This document shows positions 10,850 through 21,480 of a DNA stretch of 64,000 nt, one piece after another. Numbering within the stretch: the stretch's first letter is position 1; each line of letters begins with the position of its first letter. The notes under the pieces were generated by a model. It saw nothing but the letters and a program-made list of their open reading frames with translations. It searched no databases and was not told where the DNA came from. The stretch is from Pegoplata infirma. Its lineage: Eukaryota; Arthropoda; Insecta; Diptera; Anthomyiidae. The stretch covers positions 16,251,136 to 16,315,135 of the forward strand of contig OY992540.1 in NCBI GenBank assembly GCA_963921195.1, in the 5' to 3' direction. Position numbers and translations under genes: made by a program.

Positions 10850-11092
10850 TCGGTCCGCCCCCTTTTGTGGGCGCGGTTTAAAAAAAATGTTTAAATAATG
10901 ATAAATTTTTATTTCTTTAATGCAAAAAATATAAGAATGAATTTTTAAACATTTATTTCGGGAGGGAATTTGCAACCCCCTAATTACCACTACCAATCCC
11001 CCAAAAAAGAAAACGCCTCTGCATTTTTTTTATTTTTTGCATGTTGGAGGGTATAAAAGATTCGGCACTGAATTAAACACTCTTACTTGTTT
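10850..11092 (+). mobile_element. DINE-B 3' fragment
   Basis: The internal motif GGTCCGCCCCCTTTTGTGGG is followed by a 3' end with TTGGAGGGTATAAAAGATTC and TTACTTGTTT. The 5' half with the GTCY run is missing. Confidence 0.75.
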
Positions 11093-11301
11093 TTCCTAAG
11101 TTCATTAAATAATAAAATAAAATTTTGTTTTCTAGAGCTTAAAGAAAAATTTTATTTATTCTTAATTTAAGCCAAATCAAAACATTTTTCCCATGACACC
11201 CCTCGATCAAAGTTTAGAGTTCTTGGTAAAAATTTTCTAAAAAACGTAAACTTTGATCGAAGGGCTTTTCGGGTTAAAATTATCGGATTGCGCTCAAATT
11301 A

Positions 11302-11560
11302 CACACAAAAATTTTTTTTCCGTGAACGATTTTCATAGTACTTATGAACAAATTCATACAATTTATTAACTTTTTCATAATATTTATAAACTTTTTCATA
11401 GTATTTATGAATAAATCATAATATGTGAAATTTAAGAATTTTTAACTTTTTTCATAAATACTATGAAAAAGTTTATAAATATTATGAAAAAGTTAATAAA
11501 TTGTATGAATTTGTTCATAAATACTATGAAAATCGTTCACGGAAAAAAATTTTTTGTGTG
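11302..11560. mobile_element. 259-bp palindromic MITE, CACACAAAAA ends
   Basis: Flanked by TA on both sides. The left end CACACAAAAATTTTTTTTCC is matched by the complementary right end. The arms are about 110 bp and carry CGTGAACGATTTTCATAGTA and repeats of TTTTTCATAATATTTATAAA. Non-coding; the small open frames across it are incidental. Confidence 0.88.
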
Positions 11561-11678
11561 TAGGTTTAAAAGTAAGATTATATCCAGCTCTATGAAATGG
11601 TCAAGGAAAAGAAATTTGGAAATTTTTTTTCTAAACATTTCTTGAACTTAGAAAAGACCGCCATTTTTTGCAAATTTC

Positions 11679-12208
11679 TAGAGTCCGACCGAAACCAGTT
11701 TTCGAGGCCGAACCGAAACCGAACCGAATATTCGGCCGAAAAAGTAATATTCGGCCGAAACCGAACCGAAACCGAAATTTAAAAAAAATTACCGCCTGTC
11801 ATGAATAAAATTATTAAAAAATTGTTAAAGATAAATATACAGCATATAATGCTTTTAAACCATAGGAATTGATGTATTTTTGAAAAAAAAAATATGTTTT
11901 TTAAAAAACTTACAAAAAAAATGTATATTTCGTTTGTAGATTAGGAGAAAATAATTTTTGAACTGAAACAGTTTTACATTTATTGCATAAACTTGTAATA
12001 TTTTCTTCAATTGAACTAAAACTAACTAAAAGTGTAATGAAATACGAAATAAACAAATTCAGAGACTTTTTTACATATTTTTTAAAATACCAAAAAGTTT
12101 CGGTTTCGGCTAATATTCGGCCAAAATTTTGCCGAATACCGAATAGAGGCCGAAACCCCATTATTCGGCCGAAACCGAGACCGAAACCGAATATTCGGTC
12201 GGACTCTA
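11679..12208. mobile_element. hAT-type MITE with 8-bp duplication CAAATTTC
   Basis: The TIR TAGAGTCCGACCGAA is at both ends, with perfect 8-bp duplications CAAATTTC at 11671-11678 and 12209-12216. Both subterminal regions carry clusters of TATTCGGCCGAAACCGA. An 8-bp duplication is the mark of the hAT superfamily. No transposase is left; the small open frames come from the CCGAAA repeats. Confidence 0.92.
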
Positions 12209-12497
12209 CAAATTTCCAATAGCGATATCTCAAACCCTTTTTTTTTGAATCCAAAACTTTTATCGCCGGGCGCCATGGGTTAGTTTCATCAAATTGTCCT
12301 TAAATTTCTACCACATTCCTTTAGTAGAATAAAAATTTTCTCGGACACTTGCGAAAATCAAAAATTGAAGAAAAATGTCACTCTAATGCAGCATATTTCA
12401 AAGCGTATTATTGCTTTGATGGAGGGTTTTAAAGACAGATGATGACTGTTTTATGAATTTAAATATTGATTGAAGAATTTAAGTATATATTTTTTAG
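12209..12497. other. Spacer between two hAT MITEs
   Basis: About 290 bases with no recognised feature. Confidence 0.4.
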
Positions 12498-13029
12498 CAA
12501 GGTTGGTTACCGAAACGAATAACGGTAAGGGTAACGGTAACGGTATCTAATTTTTATTTATTTCGGTAAAGGTAACGGTAAGTGTTTTCAAATCGTTTCG
12601 GTAACGGTATGTACCGGTACCGAACCAACCAAACCGGTACGTACCGGTATTATTAATTTAGTTAAAAATTTGAAAAAAGATAGAACTGAAAGCTAAAAAT
12701 ATTTTATAGACCCAAAAACCAGTATAGATTTGATATGATTATTATTTTTGTCATTTATTTTATGATAATTTGCAAATTATAAATTTAAAATTATGTTAGC
12801 AATTTAATTTTATTTTTTTGTTCGTTAAAATCCCTTAAAACAGGTAAAATTTTGAATACCGGTACAATACCGGTAACTTCTAATAATTATAACGGTAACG
12901 GTAAGGGTAACGGTAAGGGTAACGGTATTTTAAAAATATTTTTAGCGGTATCGGTAACGGTAACGGTATTCGATTTGAAAGGGTTTTGAATCGGTAACGG
13001 TATAATAAGGGTAACGGTAACCAACCATG
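12498..13029. mobile_element. hAT-type MITE with 8-bp duplication TTTTTTAG, GGTAAC-rich ends
   Basis: The left end CAAGGTTGGTTACCG and right end CGGTAACCAACCATG are mutually complementary except at one position. Perfect TTTTTTAG duplications lie at 12490-12497 and 13030-13037. Subterminal regions are dense in GGTAACGGTAAC hexamers. No coding capacity. Confidence 0.92.
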
Positions 13030-13037
13030 TTTTTTAG

Positions 13038-13469
13038 TTAACTTATTTTTGAAAAGAAGTATTTAAGCAGTGTTAAGGAATATTTAAACTAGAGGGTACC
13101 AAATAGATATAAAATTAAATTTTTAATAGATTCAAACTATAGGAAAGTACATTTTTAACCAGTCTAAATTATAGCACTTGTCTACTTCAAATTGAACTAT
13201 ATTTCTTGATTATTATAAAATTCCTTGATAAAGTGCAGGATCGTCATTATTTAAAACCGCTGTTGCCTTTAATTAAAAAAAAAAAAAGAAATGAATCTCT
13301 AACGATAATCCTTTTCTGATTAGCGATAGAAATTTAAAATTTAAGTTAACTCATTTTAGTAGTAAACACTATTGTATTCATGGCTTATCATACGCAGGAT
13401 CACCAATATTAAAGAGCGTATTTTAACAAAATTTTAATTTCGTGACGCTGTTGGTTGCTAATACAAATA
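13038..13469. other. AT-rich sequence, no gene seen
   Basis: No coding or RNA feature supported. 'GCAGGATCGTCA/CACCAATATTAAA' recurs at 13235, 13396 and 13730, a small dispersed or duplicated motif. Confidence 0.4.
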
Positions 13470-13482
13470 TAAATTTAATTGT

Positions 13483-13669
13483 AGGCGCCCCAGTAGGCTA
13501 GTTGGTAGCGTGCTAGCCTATGAGTCTGGGGGTCGTGGGTTCGATTCCCACCAGAGGCCTTGGTCTGTTTCGCTACAACGAGACGAAGGTCTTTGTTACC
13601 AGTTCTCGGTTAGGTAAAATTAGTATATGATTTGTAATTATATGGTAATTCTTAATAAAAAAAATAAAA
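13483..13669 (+). mobile_element. tRNA-derived SINE with perfect 12-bp target duplication
   Basis: The tRNA-like head (13485-13560) has an A box around TAGGCTAGTTGG (13494) and a perfect B box GTTCGATTC (13539), 45 nt apart, with a fully paired T stem GTGGG/CCCAC. A tRNA-unrelated body (TGGTCTGTTTCGCTACAACG) follows, then an A-rich tail. The flanking AAATTTAATTGT is identical at 13471-13482 and 13670-13681. The intact duplication suggests a fairly recent insertion. Confidence 0.93.
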
Positions 13670-13681
13670 AAATTTAATTGT

Positions 13682-14534
13682 GTTAATTTTGTTTTTCGCA
13701 AACAGTTGCACTCCGTAATTGTTAAGTGCAGGATCGCCAATATTAAAAAATTTTGAAATTCGCAAACTAAAAAGGGACTATAGAACAAAAAAAACTTCTT
13801 ATAGTTGAAAAAGTCTTTAAAATGTATTTAAAATGTTTTGTCTAATTTTTCGAGGATTTTTTTAACCAAGAAAATATTATAGACTGAAAAACAAAAGCCA
13901 ACCCTCTTTACGTATACTTCCACTATGCTGTTCAACCATTTGAAAATATTTTTTTTTTCATTCACAATTCTATTGATTTAGGCACAGTGCCAAATTGCTG
14001 CAACATAACATATATTTTCTTTTTTTTCTAAAAAAGAGATAGAAAAATGCAAAAAAGAAAAACAAATTTTGCAACAAAATAGAATAAAATATGTATAAAT
14101 GATAGTCATGATAGTTAACAAAACACACACATACACACAGCTACAATAACAAATATTTCCATTAGAAGAAGGTACCACAATAACAAAAAAAAAATTGTAC
14201 ATTGTGGAAAAGCACCTTAAGAAAGTAGTACCAACCACCGCACTGCAGCAGTGGCAGAAAACTTTATAGACAGACAGACACATACAATAACTAGAATAGA
14301 TGGAAATGTATTACAATGTACCTTTCATATATTTTAATGAAGACGAGGAGACTAAAAACCATTTTGTAAAGGAGTTCAACTTAAGAAATATAAATTAGAA
14401 AAAAAAAAAAATATTAAAATAATAACAATTTCCTTTTTTAAACAAGGAAATTATTTTTAAGCAGCCAAGAAGCAGAAAAAAAAGTAATTGAAAATTATTA
14501 AAAAAAAAAAGAAAAATAATTTATTATTCAAAGT
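13682..14534. other. AT-rich sequence, no gene seen
   Basis: Contains a few ACAC and GACAGACAGACA short tracts (around 14125 and 14270). The 101-residue minus-strand frame at 13978-14283 is low-complexity, has no recognisable domain and is not called. Confidence 0.45.
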
Positions 14535-14753
14535 TACACTCAAAAGAAAAACTCTATCAAAAAATCTGTAAAACGACTTTCAATTTGAATAAGCAATCTT
14601 TTAGCAGATTGTTCTGCTATTTTTACTAAAATCTCTGTCATTCAGTTTTAGAAAATAACAGACATTTTACTATGTTTATACTGATTTTGTTTGCTGAATT
14701 TCATTATTTTTTCAAGAAATTTTTTTATATAAAAAAAGTAGAACAGATTGTCA

Positions 14754-14935
14754 GCAGATTGCTCTGCTGAAATCAGCAGATTGTTCTGCTGAAATCAGCA
14801 GATTATTCTGCTCAAATCAGCAGATTGTTCTGCTAAAATCAGCAGATTTTTCTGCTAAAATCAGCAGATATTTCTGCTAAAATCAGCAGATATTTCTGCT
14901 AAAATCAGATTTCTCTGCTGTCGAACAACACACAT
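14754..14935. repeat. 22-bp palindromic tandem repeat CAGCAGATT..TCTGCTG
   Basis: About seven to eight units of CAGCAGATTGTTCTGCTGAA-type sequence. Each unit is itself an inverted repeat (CAGCAGA / TCTGCTG). Confidence 0.93.
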
Positions 14936-14968
14936 GTTTAATAACTAAAACGCCAGATAAAAGTATAA

Positions 14969-15040
14969 GCTTCCGTAGCGTAGTGGTTAAGAAGTGTACT
15001 TTCAAATCGGAAGGTGGCGAGTTCGATGCTGGCTGGCGGC
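14969..15040 (+). ncRNA. tRNA-like Pol III module inside MITE
   Basis: Perfect A box TAGCGTAGTGG (14976-14986) and perfect B box GTTCGATGC (15021-15029), starts 45 nt apart. A T-run follows at about 15046 and could serve as a Pol III terminator. Acceptor pairing is poor, so this is tRNA-derived and not a normal tRNA gene. Confidence 0.68.
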
Positions 15041-15205
15041 GTATGTTTTTTTTTCTTGTTATATTTATTCACCTCTTATGACAGATATTTAGCAAACCGT
15101 GTCTGCTAAAATCAGCAGATTTCTCATATGGCTCAAAATGGGTGTATTTTCAGCAGATTTTTCTGCTGATTGGACAGAGAATTTATTTTGAGTGTAGGTA
15201 AGAAG

Positions 15206-15717
15206 TTCCCCCCTAAAAAACTAAACCTACCTCCGAAAAACGGAATTTTTTGCAGGGTTTTTTGTACTTTTGATAATCAAATTAAAAATTTTTATGTCAG
15301 AAGAAGTTTTAAAGTCCTACATTTGGACCTGTGAAGTAAGAAAATATAATTTTGTTTCGGTCCGCCCCTTTTGGGGGGCGTAGATATTAAATATTAATTT
15401 AAATAATGATAAATTTGTATTACTTTAGTGCAAAAATCATAATAAATGAAGTTTGTAGCTTTAATGCCGATGGGGAAGGTGTTCGTCAATCTCTCCCGAC
15501 GAACCAACTCCTCTACCAAAAAAAAAAAACGAAACAAAATTTTTTTCCCCAGTTCCTGTATGACGAAAGTTCATACATGCATGAATTTTGTTTTTGTTAC
15601 AATAACATAACAACATTCATGCAAATTTATTACGTTCGTCATACAGAAACTGGGGGTTACATTTTTTTTTATATTTTGGAGGGTATAAAAGATTCACTAC
15701 ATCCGAATTTCACACTC
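15206..15717 (+). mobile_element. DINE-B fragment, 3' part
   Basis: Runs from AAGAAGTTCCCCCCTAAAAA through GGTCCGCCCCTTTTGGGG to TTTTGGAGGGTATAAAAGAT and CACACTCGTAGG. It is truncated at both ends and abuts a DINE-C fragment. It contains an inverted pair around 15550-15650 (CAGTTCCTGTATGACGAAAG / GTTCGTCATACAGAAACTGG). The 129-residue frame across it is incidental. Confidence 0.7.
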
Positions 15718-16326
15718 GTAGGTCCATTTGAAGTATTTGTCAACCCACCTTTAAGAATATCGATAGACTCAGAACCACTTTCAAAGTCGATTTAGCGATC
15801 CGTTTGTAAAAGTTGTGCGTACGATTCAGGTAGCAATTTTTAATCGATTTGTCTGAAATTGAAATTTAAGCTTGACGCAAGGACGAGCCTACTGAAATTG
15901 CAAAAAATTTCCATGTTTAGCCCTTGTTTAAATTTGTCTTACAATGACTTTAATAACCGTATTTTATAAGCATCCTTTCGAATTTGACATGAAATCTTAT
16001 TTTGTATTCTTAATCTCATTCCAAATTACGGGATGATTAGGTGATTCACGCTTGGTTTGGTTAGCTGATAAAATCTAATAAGTCCATTTTTGGCCTAAGT
16101 TGCCTTAAAAATTTTTTGACCGATATTCAGTTAAATCGGTATATTTGCAACAAAAACAAGCCAATTTCATTCTAAATTTGGTTTGTGTGTGTTTTCTACA
16201 CTTGATATGTATAACAAAAGATATATTCAATCGGTCCATGTTTCGACTTGCGAGCCTTTTTCCGGATAACGCTGATTTGGAGTATTTTATGGTCGGTATT
16301 GACCAACTACAGTTATCTAACTTGTT
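15718..16326 (+). mobile_element. DINE-C fragment, 5'-truncated
   Basis: Starts inside the core near GATAGACTCAGAACCACTTT and runs to the type C 3' end: hairpin GGTCGGTATTGACCAAC and CTAACTTGTTT. It matches 16560-17318. Confidence 0.75.
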
Positions 16327-16496
16327 TTTGTTAACGCAAGTTATATGAAAAGGAATAAAACCTACATGAAGAATTAATTAAAAGTTTTGTTGAACCAAGT
16401 AGTATTTTGATTGTTTTGATTAAATTTAAATGGAATTGCATTTCATGACTTTATCAAAATCAAATATTTTTTCAATTGATTCAACAAATTGATTTT

Positions 16497-17318
16497 TATA
16501 CCCTACACCACACTGTGGTACAGAGTATAATGAGTTTGTGCGGATGTTTGTAACAACCCCAAATATTGGTCCTAGACCCACTTTTAAGTATACCGATCGA
16601 CTCAGAATCACTTTTTGAGTCGATTTAGCGATGTCCGTCCGTCTGTCCGTCTGTCTGTCCATGTAAACGGTGTAAACACGATACAGGTCGTAATTTTTAA
16701 TCAATTAACTTGAAATTTGAAACTTAAGACTATCTTGGCCCAAGGAGGAAGCCTATTGAAATTGAGAAAAATCGGTCCATATACCTCGCCCCCATACAAA
16801 GGTCCTCTTTAGTTGTGGCTTAAATGACTCTTATAGCCGTATTATGATAGGTATCTTATCAATTTGGCAGGTAAACGTGTTTTGTCTCCACAAACCACCA
16901 TTCCGAATTTTAAAGGAATCGGACCAGTTCTTCTTGTAGCCCCCATACAAACCACATTCCCGATTTTCACATAATTCTCTCAAATTTCATGAAAAAAGAA
17001 AATATTTAATTAAAATTTTGTTTCTGTATGTTAAACGCGTAATTCAATAACCTTATTAAATCTGATTACCATCGGACCATTTTTGGACTTAAGCCCTATG
17101 TAAAAATTTTGCCCAATATTCACTTAAATCGGTTTATTGGCAGCAAATCGAAGCCCATTTCACTCAAATTTGATTTGTAAGTGTCTTTTACACTTGTTAA
17201 AGATTCGACAAAATATATATCTAATCGGTCTATGGTTGAACTTGGGACCCATTTTCCGGGAAACTGGTGTAGGGTATTACATGGTCGGTCTTGACCGACT
17301 ATAATTTTCTTACTTGTT
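16497..17318 (+). mobile_element. DINE-1/mini-me-like element, type C, complete
   Basis: About 820 bp. The 5' end TATACCCTACACCACACTGT carries an inverted partner near the 3' end (TGGTGTAGGGTAT). The 3' hairpin is GGTCGGTCTTGACCGACTA and the end CTTACTTGTTT. The GTCCGTCTGTC run is at 16635-16660. No coding capacity; the minus-strand frame at 16426-16704 is incidental. Confidence 0.85.
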
Positions 17319-17362
17319 TTTTCTGTTTTTACTTATTTATAGAATAATGTAAATAAAATAAT

Positions 17363-17580
17363 TGAGCTCGAGGTCTATTGTTTTAAATAATTTTTATTTT
17401 ATTTCTCCGATATGGTATTGCACATACGACGATGTTAAAACAACTACAGTTTAAAGTTTATTTTATTTGTGTAATTTTTACAAGTGTCCCTGAGGATGAA
17501 ATTCGATGAATTTTGAAATATCGGAGAAATAAAATATTTCATTTATTACATTACAAATTTAAAGGTCGAATAAATAAAAC
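17363..17580. mobile_element. Fragment of GAGCTCGAGG hairpin family
   Basis: Begins GAGCTCGAGGTCTATTG. An inverted pair TATTTCTCCGATAT (17400) / ATATCGGAGAAATAAAA (17520) encloses CCCTGAGGATGAAATTCGAT, which resembles the interior of 9316-9673. Confidence 0.6.
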
Positions 17581-18463
17581 ATTAAATTTATTTATAGAAT
17601 ATTTGCAAAAAATATACATATATTTCCAAATTAGTTTTTCCTAATCTTGTTTTTCATTTTCAATGTTTTAATTGCTAATGACCACATACTGTTGCTGCTA
17701 CTAATGCTGCTGTCTCGTATTTAATTTTCTAATATTATTGCTGTTGTTTCAATTTGCTGAAACAACAAAAAAAAATTGTATTGAATTTACAATATTGACA
17801 TGTTTTTCTAATTTTAAAAATCCATTGCAATTAAACTAAAGCCATGTTATTTCATGTTCTGATTGTGAGTTTTTTTTTCATCGTCAATCTCTTTACCGCC
17901 CTCTCTCTCTCTGGCCCTTTTATTTTAGCCTCTTGTTTTTGAGTAAAATTAAATGTGACATTGATTACTTTTATTTTATTTTTTTGTAAATATTTTAATG
18001 GCATACGATTAGTTTTAATGATTCATTTAATTTTTTTTTTTTTTTATTTTATTTTGCCTTTATGTTGATTTAATAAAAGCGGTCAAGAAAGTTCATTTAA
18101 AAATTAGTTTACAATAAAATGGTAATATAGATTTAAATCCATTTTTAATTGGTATTTACGATTAATATCTGTCCGAAAGTATATTTTTTTCAAAACCTGT
18201 AAACCAGATTCAGCCATAATAGATTGCTTGACTTTTGTTGAAATCAAACAATTAAGAAAGTTATATTCGGCCTTGCGAATTTAAGGCACTGAGGCAGTTC
18301 TCTACATTGCCTCTATGTATACTACAATGTTGCTAAAACTTACACACCAGCTAAGAGCTTTTTCAACTCACGAAGTTTTTTTTTTAAATCCCTGATGATA
18401 GTTAACAATGATTTACCGTAATATCGAAAATAAACAAAAAAATTAATAAAAATTTAAAAATTA
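17581..18463. other. AT-rich sequence, no gene seen
   Basis: Has short CT and TGCTGC simple tracts (17695, 17900) and a CCCTGATGATAGTTAAC fragment at 18390 reminiscent of the GAGCTCGAGG family. No coding signal. Confidence 0.4.
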
Positions 18464-19498
18464 ACAAGTAGAAAAGTTCAATTCGACTTTGCCGAATCTA
18501 TGAATACCCTCCACAATGCATTTTTTTAAAGGGGTAGTACATTTTTTAACGTGAAATAATTAACAATTTTGATTAGAAATATTTTATTTTGAGTGAAAAC
18601 TCTTTTTTTGTCATTAAAAAAAAAAAAAATATACTAATTTTTTTTTTGAGTGTAAAATTTTTTTCCAGTGTAATGTTTTTTTACTGTAAAAATATTTCTG
18701 AGTGAATGCACGTACGTATGTACACAAAATATTGTCATTTTGTAAAAAAAAAACACAAAATTTTTTTTTGTGTAAATTTTTTTTTTGAGTGTAAAATTTT
18801 TTTTGAGTGTAAAATTTTTTTTGAATGTAAAATTTTTTTCGAGTGTAATTTTTAAGTTATCAATGCTTTTAAAACTAAACAAGTTTAAAAAGCATTGCTT
18901 TAAAATTAAACAAGTTTGAAAAGCATTGTTTATTTACCACCAATGCTTTTAAAACTTGTTAAAACACGTGGCATTTTAGATGCAATTAATCTGCAATTCA
19001 GGGTTTTGCTTATAACTTTTGAACCACTGGACCGAGTGAGCTGAAATTTAATACCAAACAGACCCGGGGAACGGCAAAGATACGTGGCAAGCTTCAGTAG
19101 TCTTGTTATTGTCTTTCGAAAGTTATCGTGTTTTTCATCTCGTAAATTCGCGAAACACCCTTGCCGAAATTTACTCTTTTGCTCATAACTTTTGAACCAC
19201 TGGACCGATTTGGCTGGATTGCAATACCAACCTGACCAGGTAAATGACAAACATATATGCCAAACTTCAGTAGCCTCTGTAAAGACTTTCAAAAGTTAGC
19301 GTGTTTTGTACGGACAGACAGACATACAGACAGACGGACGGACGGACGGACGGACGGACGGACATCGCTAGATCGGCTTAAAATCGATCGAGAATCACAA
19401 ATATATATACTTTATGGGGTCCTAGACCAATATTTCGAGGTGTTACAAACGGAATGACAAACTTATATATACCCTCTATCACTAGAGTGGAGGGTATA
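18464..19498 (-). mobile_element. DINE-1/mini-me-like element, type A1, complete
   Basis: On the minus strand it starts TATACCCTCCACTCTAGTGA, with hairpin partner TCACTAGAGTGG, and ends TTCGGCAAAGTCGAA..TACTTGTT. The GTCC/GTCT run is at 19310-19363. The interior carries two related blocks around AACTTTTGAACCACTGGACC (19010 and 19190). Its low-complexity 5' half (18600-18860) contains GAGTGTAAAATTTTTTTT repeats. Confidence 0.85.
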
Positions 19499-20183
19499 AA
19501 AACAGTATTTATATTTAAAAATATTTTTGTATAATTTAATGACCTCGAGCTGGTATAATCCTACTCAAAGTTTATTGTAAGCTAAAAAAAACTTATCGAT
19601 TTTCAAGTAAAAAAAGGTATCCAAAGACATTATCCTACGTCCTTCACTTTGGTGTGTTAATATTGACCCTAAAATCCAACTATTTCGACCCCGATGATTT
19701 TAAAATTCGAAAAGAGCAACATTTTCTTCACTCTAATACTTACCTATAAAACCATTAGGATAATTTAAAATAAAGAGAAAAAGAAATTTAAAATAAATTT
19801 TACCACATTAAAAGGGTTTTTAAGAAACTAAAGGTAAAAATAATAGTAATTAGAAAAAAAAATATATTTTAATATGCTTTTTGTTTTTTTAAAACACAGA
19901 TTTTTCTTTTTTGCTAAAATATATTTTCATTTTAAAAAGAAAATAAACCTAGTATTTCCTTCTTAAAATCATTAACATTTTACTTTGTGTTATATGTAAT
20001 TTTCCATTTATTTTCTTAACAAATTACCACTTTGGCTTTAATTGAATCTACATTTTTATTATAGAGCAAACTGCATTTACAGTGGATGACAATACAATTG
20101 ACAGTTTTCTTAAATTTTCTTGTGTATCAGATTGTTAAATTTTGTCAACAATTTCAATTCGTTTCCAAGCGGCTAATTCTCAT
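19499..20183. other. Unassigned, with GACCTCGAGCT repeat
   Basis: 19542-19760 starts GACCTCGAGCTGGTATAATC, which matches 33137 and 1634, and carries CCCGATGATTTTAAAATTCG similar to the hairpin family interior. The remainder is AT-rich without gene evidence. Confidence 0.45.
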
Positions 20184-21006
20184 AGTCGATAGCGATCAAA
20201 ATTCTACTGCGATTTTCGAATTTTTCTTTATGCCTAAAATTATGCTTTGATAAGTAAAAGCTTTTAATATTTTTCTTTTACTACACTCAAACATAAAAAC
20301 ATGAGAACAAATATGTGAAAGCTTGCACAGAAAATAATATTGAGAAAAACAATTTGAGTAATCACTTGTTTAAATTTTTAAAACAAATTTGAGTAATTTT
20401 TTAATTAACGCAATTAAAAATTTACTAAAAAATTTAAAATTAAATTTGAGTAAATAATTTAATACAAATTTAATATTTTTTTTTATTTTTTTTTTTATTC
20501 TCTTGGTGTTTTGAATTCTCACTTAGTTTACAGTTTTTTGTATACGTATATGAAAGTTTGAAATCATCTTTATAAAATTTTCCTTTGTCTTGAAGACGTA
20601 AGTATATTTGGTAAAGTTTGAAAAAGCTATTTTTTTGAAAAAAAAATTCGAAACTTTTTAAACTTTTAAAAAAAATAAATTGATACAGTTTGAGTAAATT
20701 TTTACTTGACACAATTAAAAAGTTACTTAAAAATATTGAAAAATTTTAAGTAAAGTTTTAATTCTGTGAATTAATAATTTACTTAAATTTTTTACTAAGC
20801 ATTTAATAATTTTTTATTAAAAGTTTACTCAATACTATTAAATCGTTTACTGGTGCAAAATTGAGTAATTTTTTACTCAATAGTATTAAAAATTTACTCA
20901 AAATTTTTTTTTTATTTTTTTCTGTGTGTATTTATCAAAGCATAATTTTAGGCTAAAAAAACTTTTAAAATCGCACGTTCGAGTAGAATTTTAATGGCTA
21001 TCGACT
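20184..21006. repeat. Long inverted repeat pair with AT-rich insert
   Basis: The left arm 20184-20252 (AGTCGATAGCGATCAAAATT to AATTATGCTTTGATAA) is complementary to the right arm 20933-21006. Between them lies a low-complexity segment with repeated GAGTAATTTTTTA and TTTACTCAAA words and TACACTCAAA / TCTGTGTGTA borders, probably a nested MITE. The outer element type is unknown. Confidence 0.6.
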
Positions 21007-21480
21007 TCGACTTCGCGAACACTAGATTACAACGATAATGCGCCCTAACGAAGACTATTTTTTTTATATAATATGGACCGCTGAACTCAAAAATTTTATA
21101 AAAAAAAATTTTTCACGGATATTTTTTTTTTTTTTTAAATCAATTTATTAGCGTTTTTTGGATGTATTTCACCATTTTTCTAATATCTTGAGTAATGAAC
21201 CTCCGATCTACTCGCGATAAAAACCAAAATTTGATAAAATTTGCAACAAATCGTACACTCATTGTTTTTCCCGCAGTTTATAAGTTTTCGCGCGATAGAC
21301 AAGCATATTATAAAAATACTGCTTTTGATAAAAAACTAATTTTTAAAATTTTTTTAAAAATAGAAATCGTTGCAAGTTAACAAGTTTTTTTTTTTTATTT
21401 ATCTTAAAAGCCTAGACCCTTACAAAGATAATAAAGTGAATTTCATAAAAATCTATGGGCAAACACCGAAGTATGTAACT
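21007..21480. other. AT-rich sequence before LINE, no gene seen
   Basis: No recognised feature. The in-frame stop closest upstream of the LINE reading frame is near 21478. Confidence 0.4.

Larger units (their letters stand above)
14537..15194. mobile_element. TA-flanked MITE with palindromic minisatellite and tRNA-like module
   Basis: The left end CACTCAAAAGAAAAACTCT and right end AGAGAATTTATTTTGAGTG form TIRs of about 23 bp, with TA on both sides. Inside are a 22-bp palindromic tandem array (14754-14935) and a tRNA-like module (14969-15040). CAGCAGA motifs also lie near both ends. Non-coding, Tc1/mariner-like by its flanks. Confidence 0.87.

Noticed and set aside
12498..13029. Interstitial telomere repeat
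   Set aside because: GGTAAC is not a known telomere unit of insects and the segment lies within TIRs with 8-bp duplications.
13483..13560. Functional tRNA gene
   Set aside because: Boxes and T stem are good, but acceptor pairing is poor and a SINE body, A-rich tail and target duplication follow.
18634..18882. Minus-strand frame with NFTLKK repeats
   Set aside because: It translates the GAGTGTAAAATTTTTTTT low-complexity repeats of a DINE.
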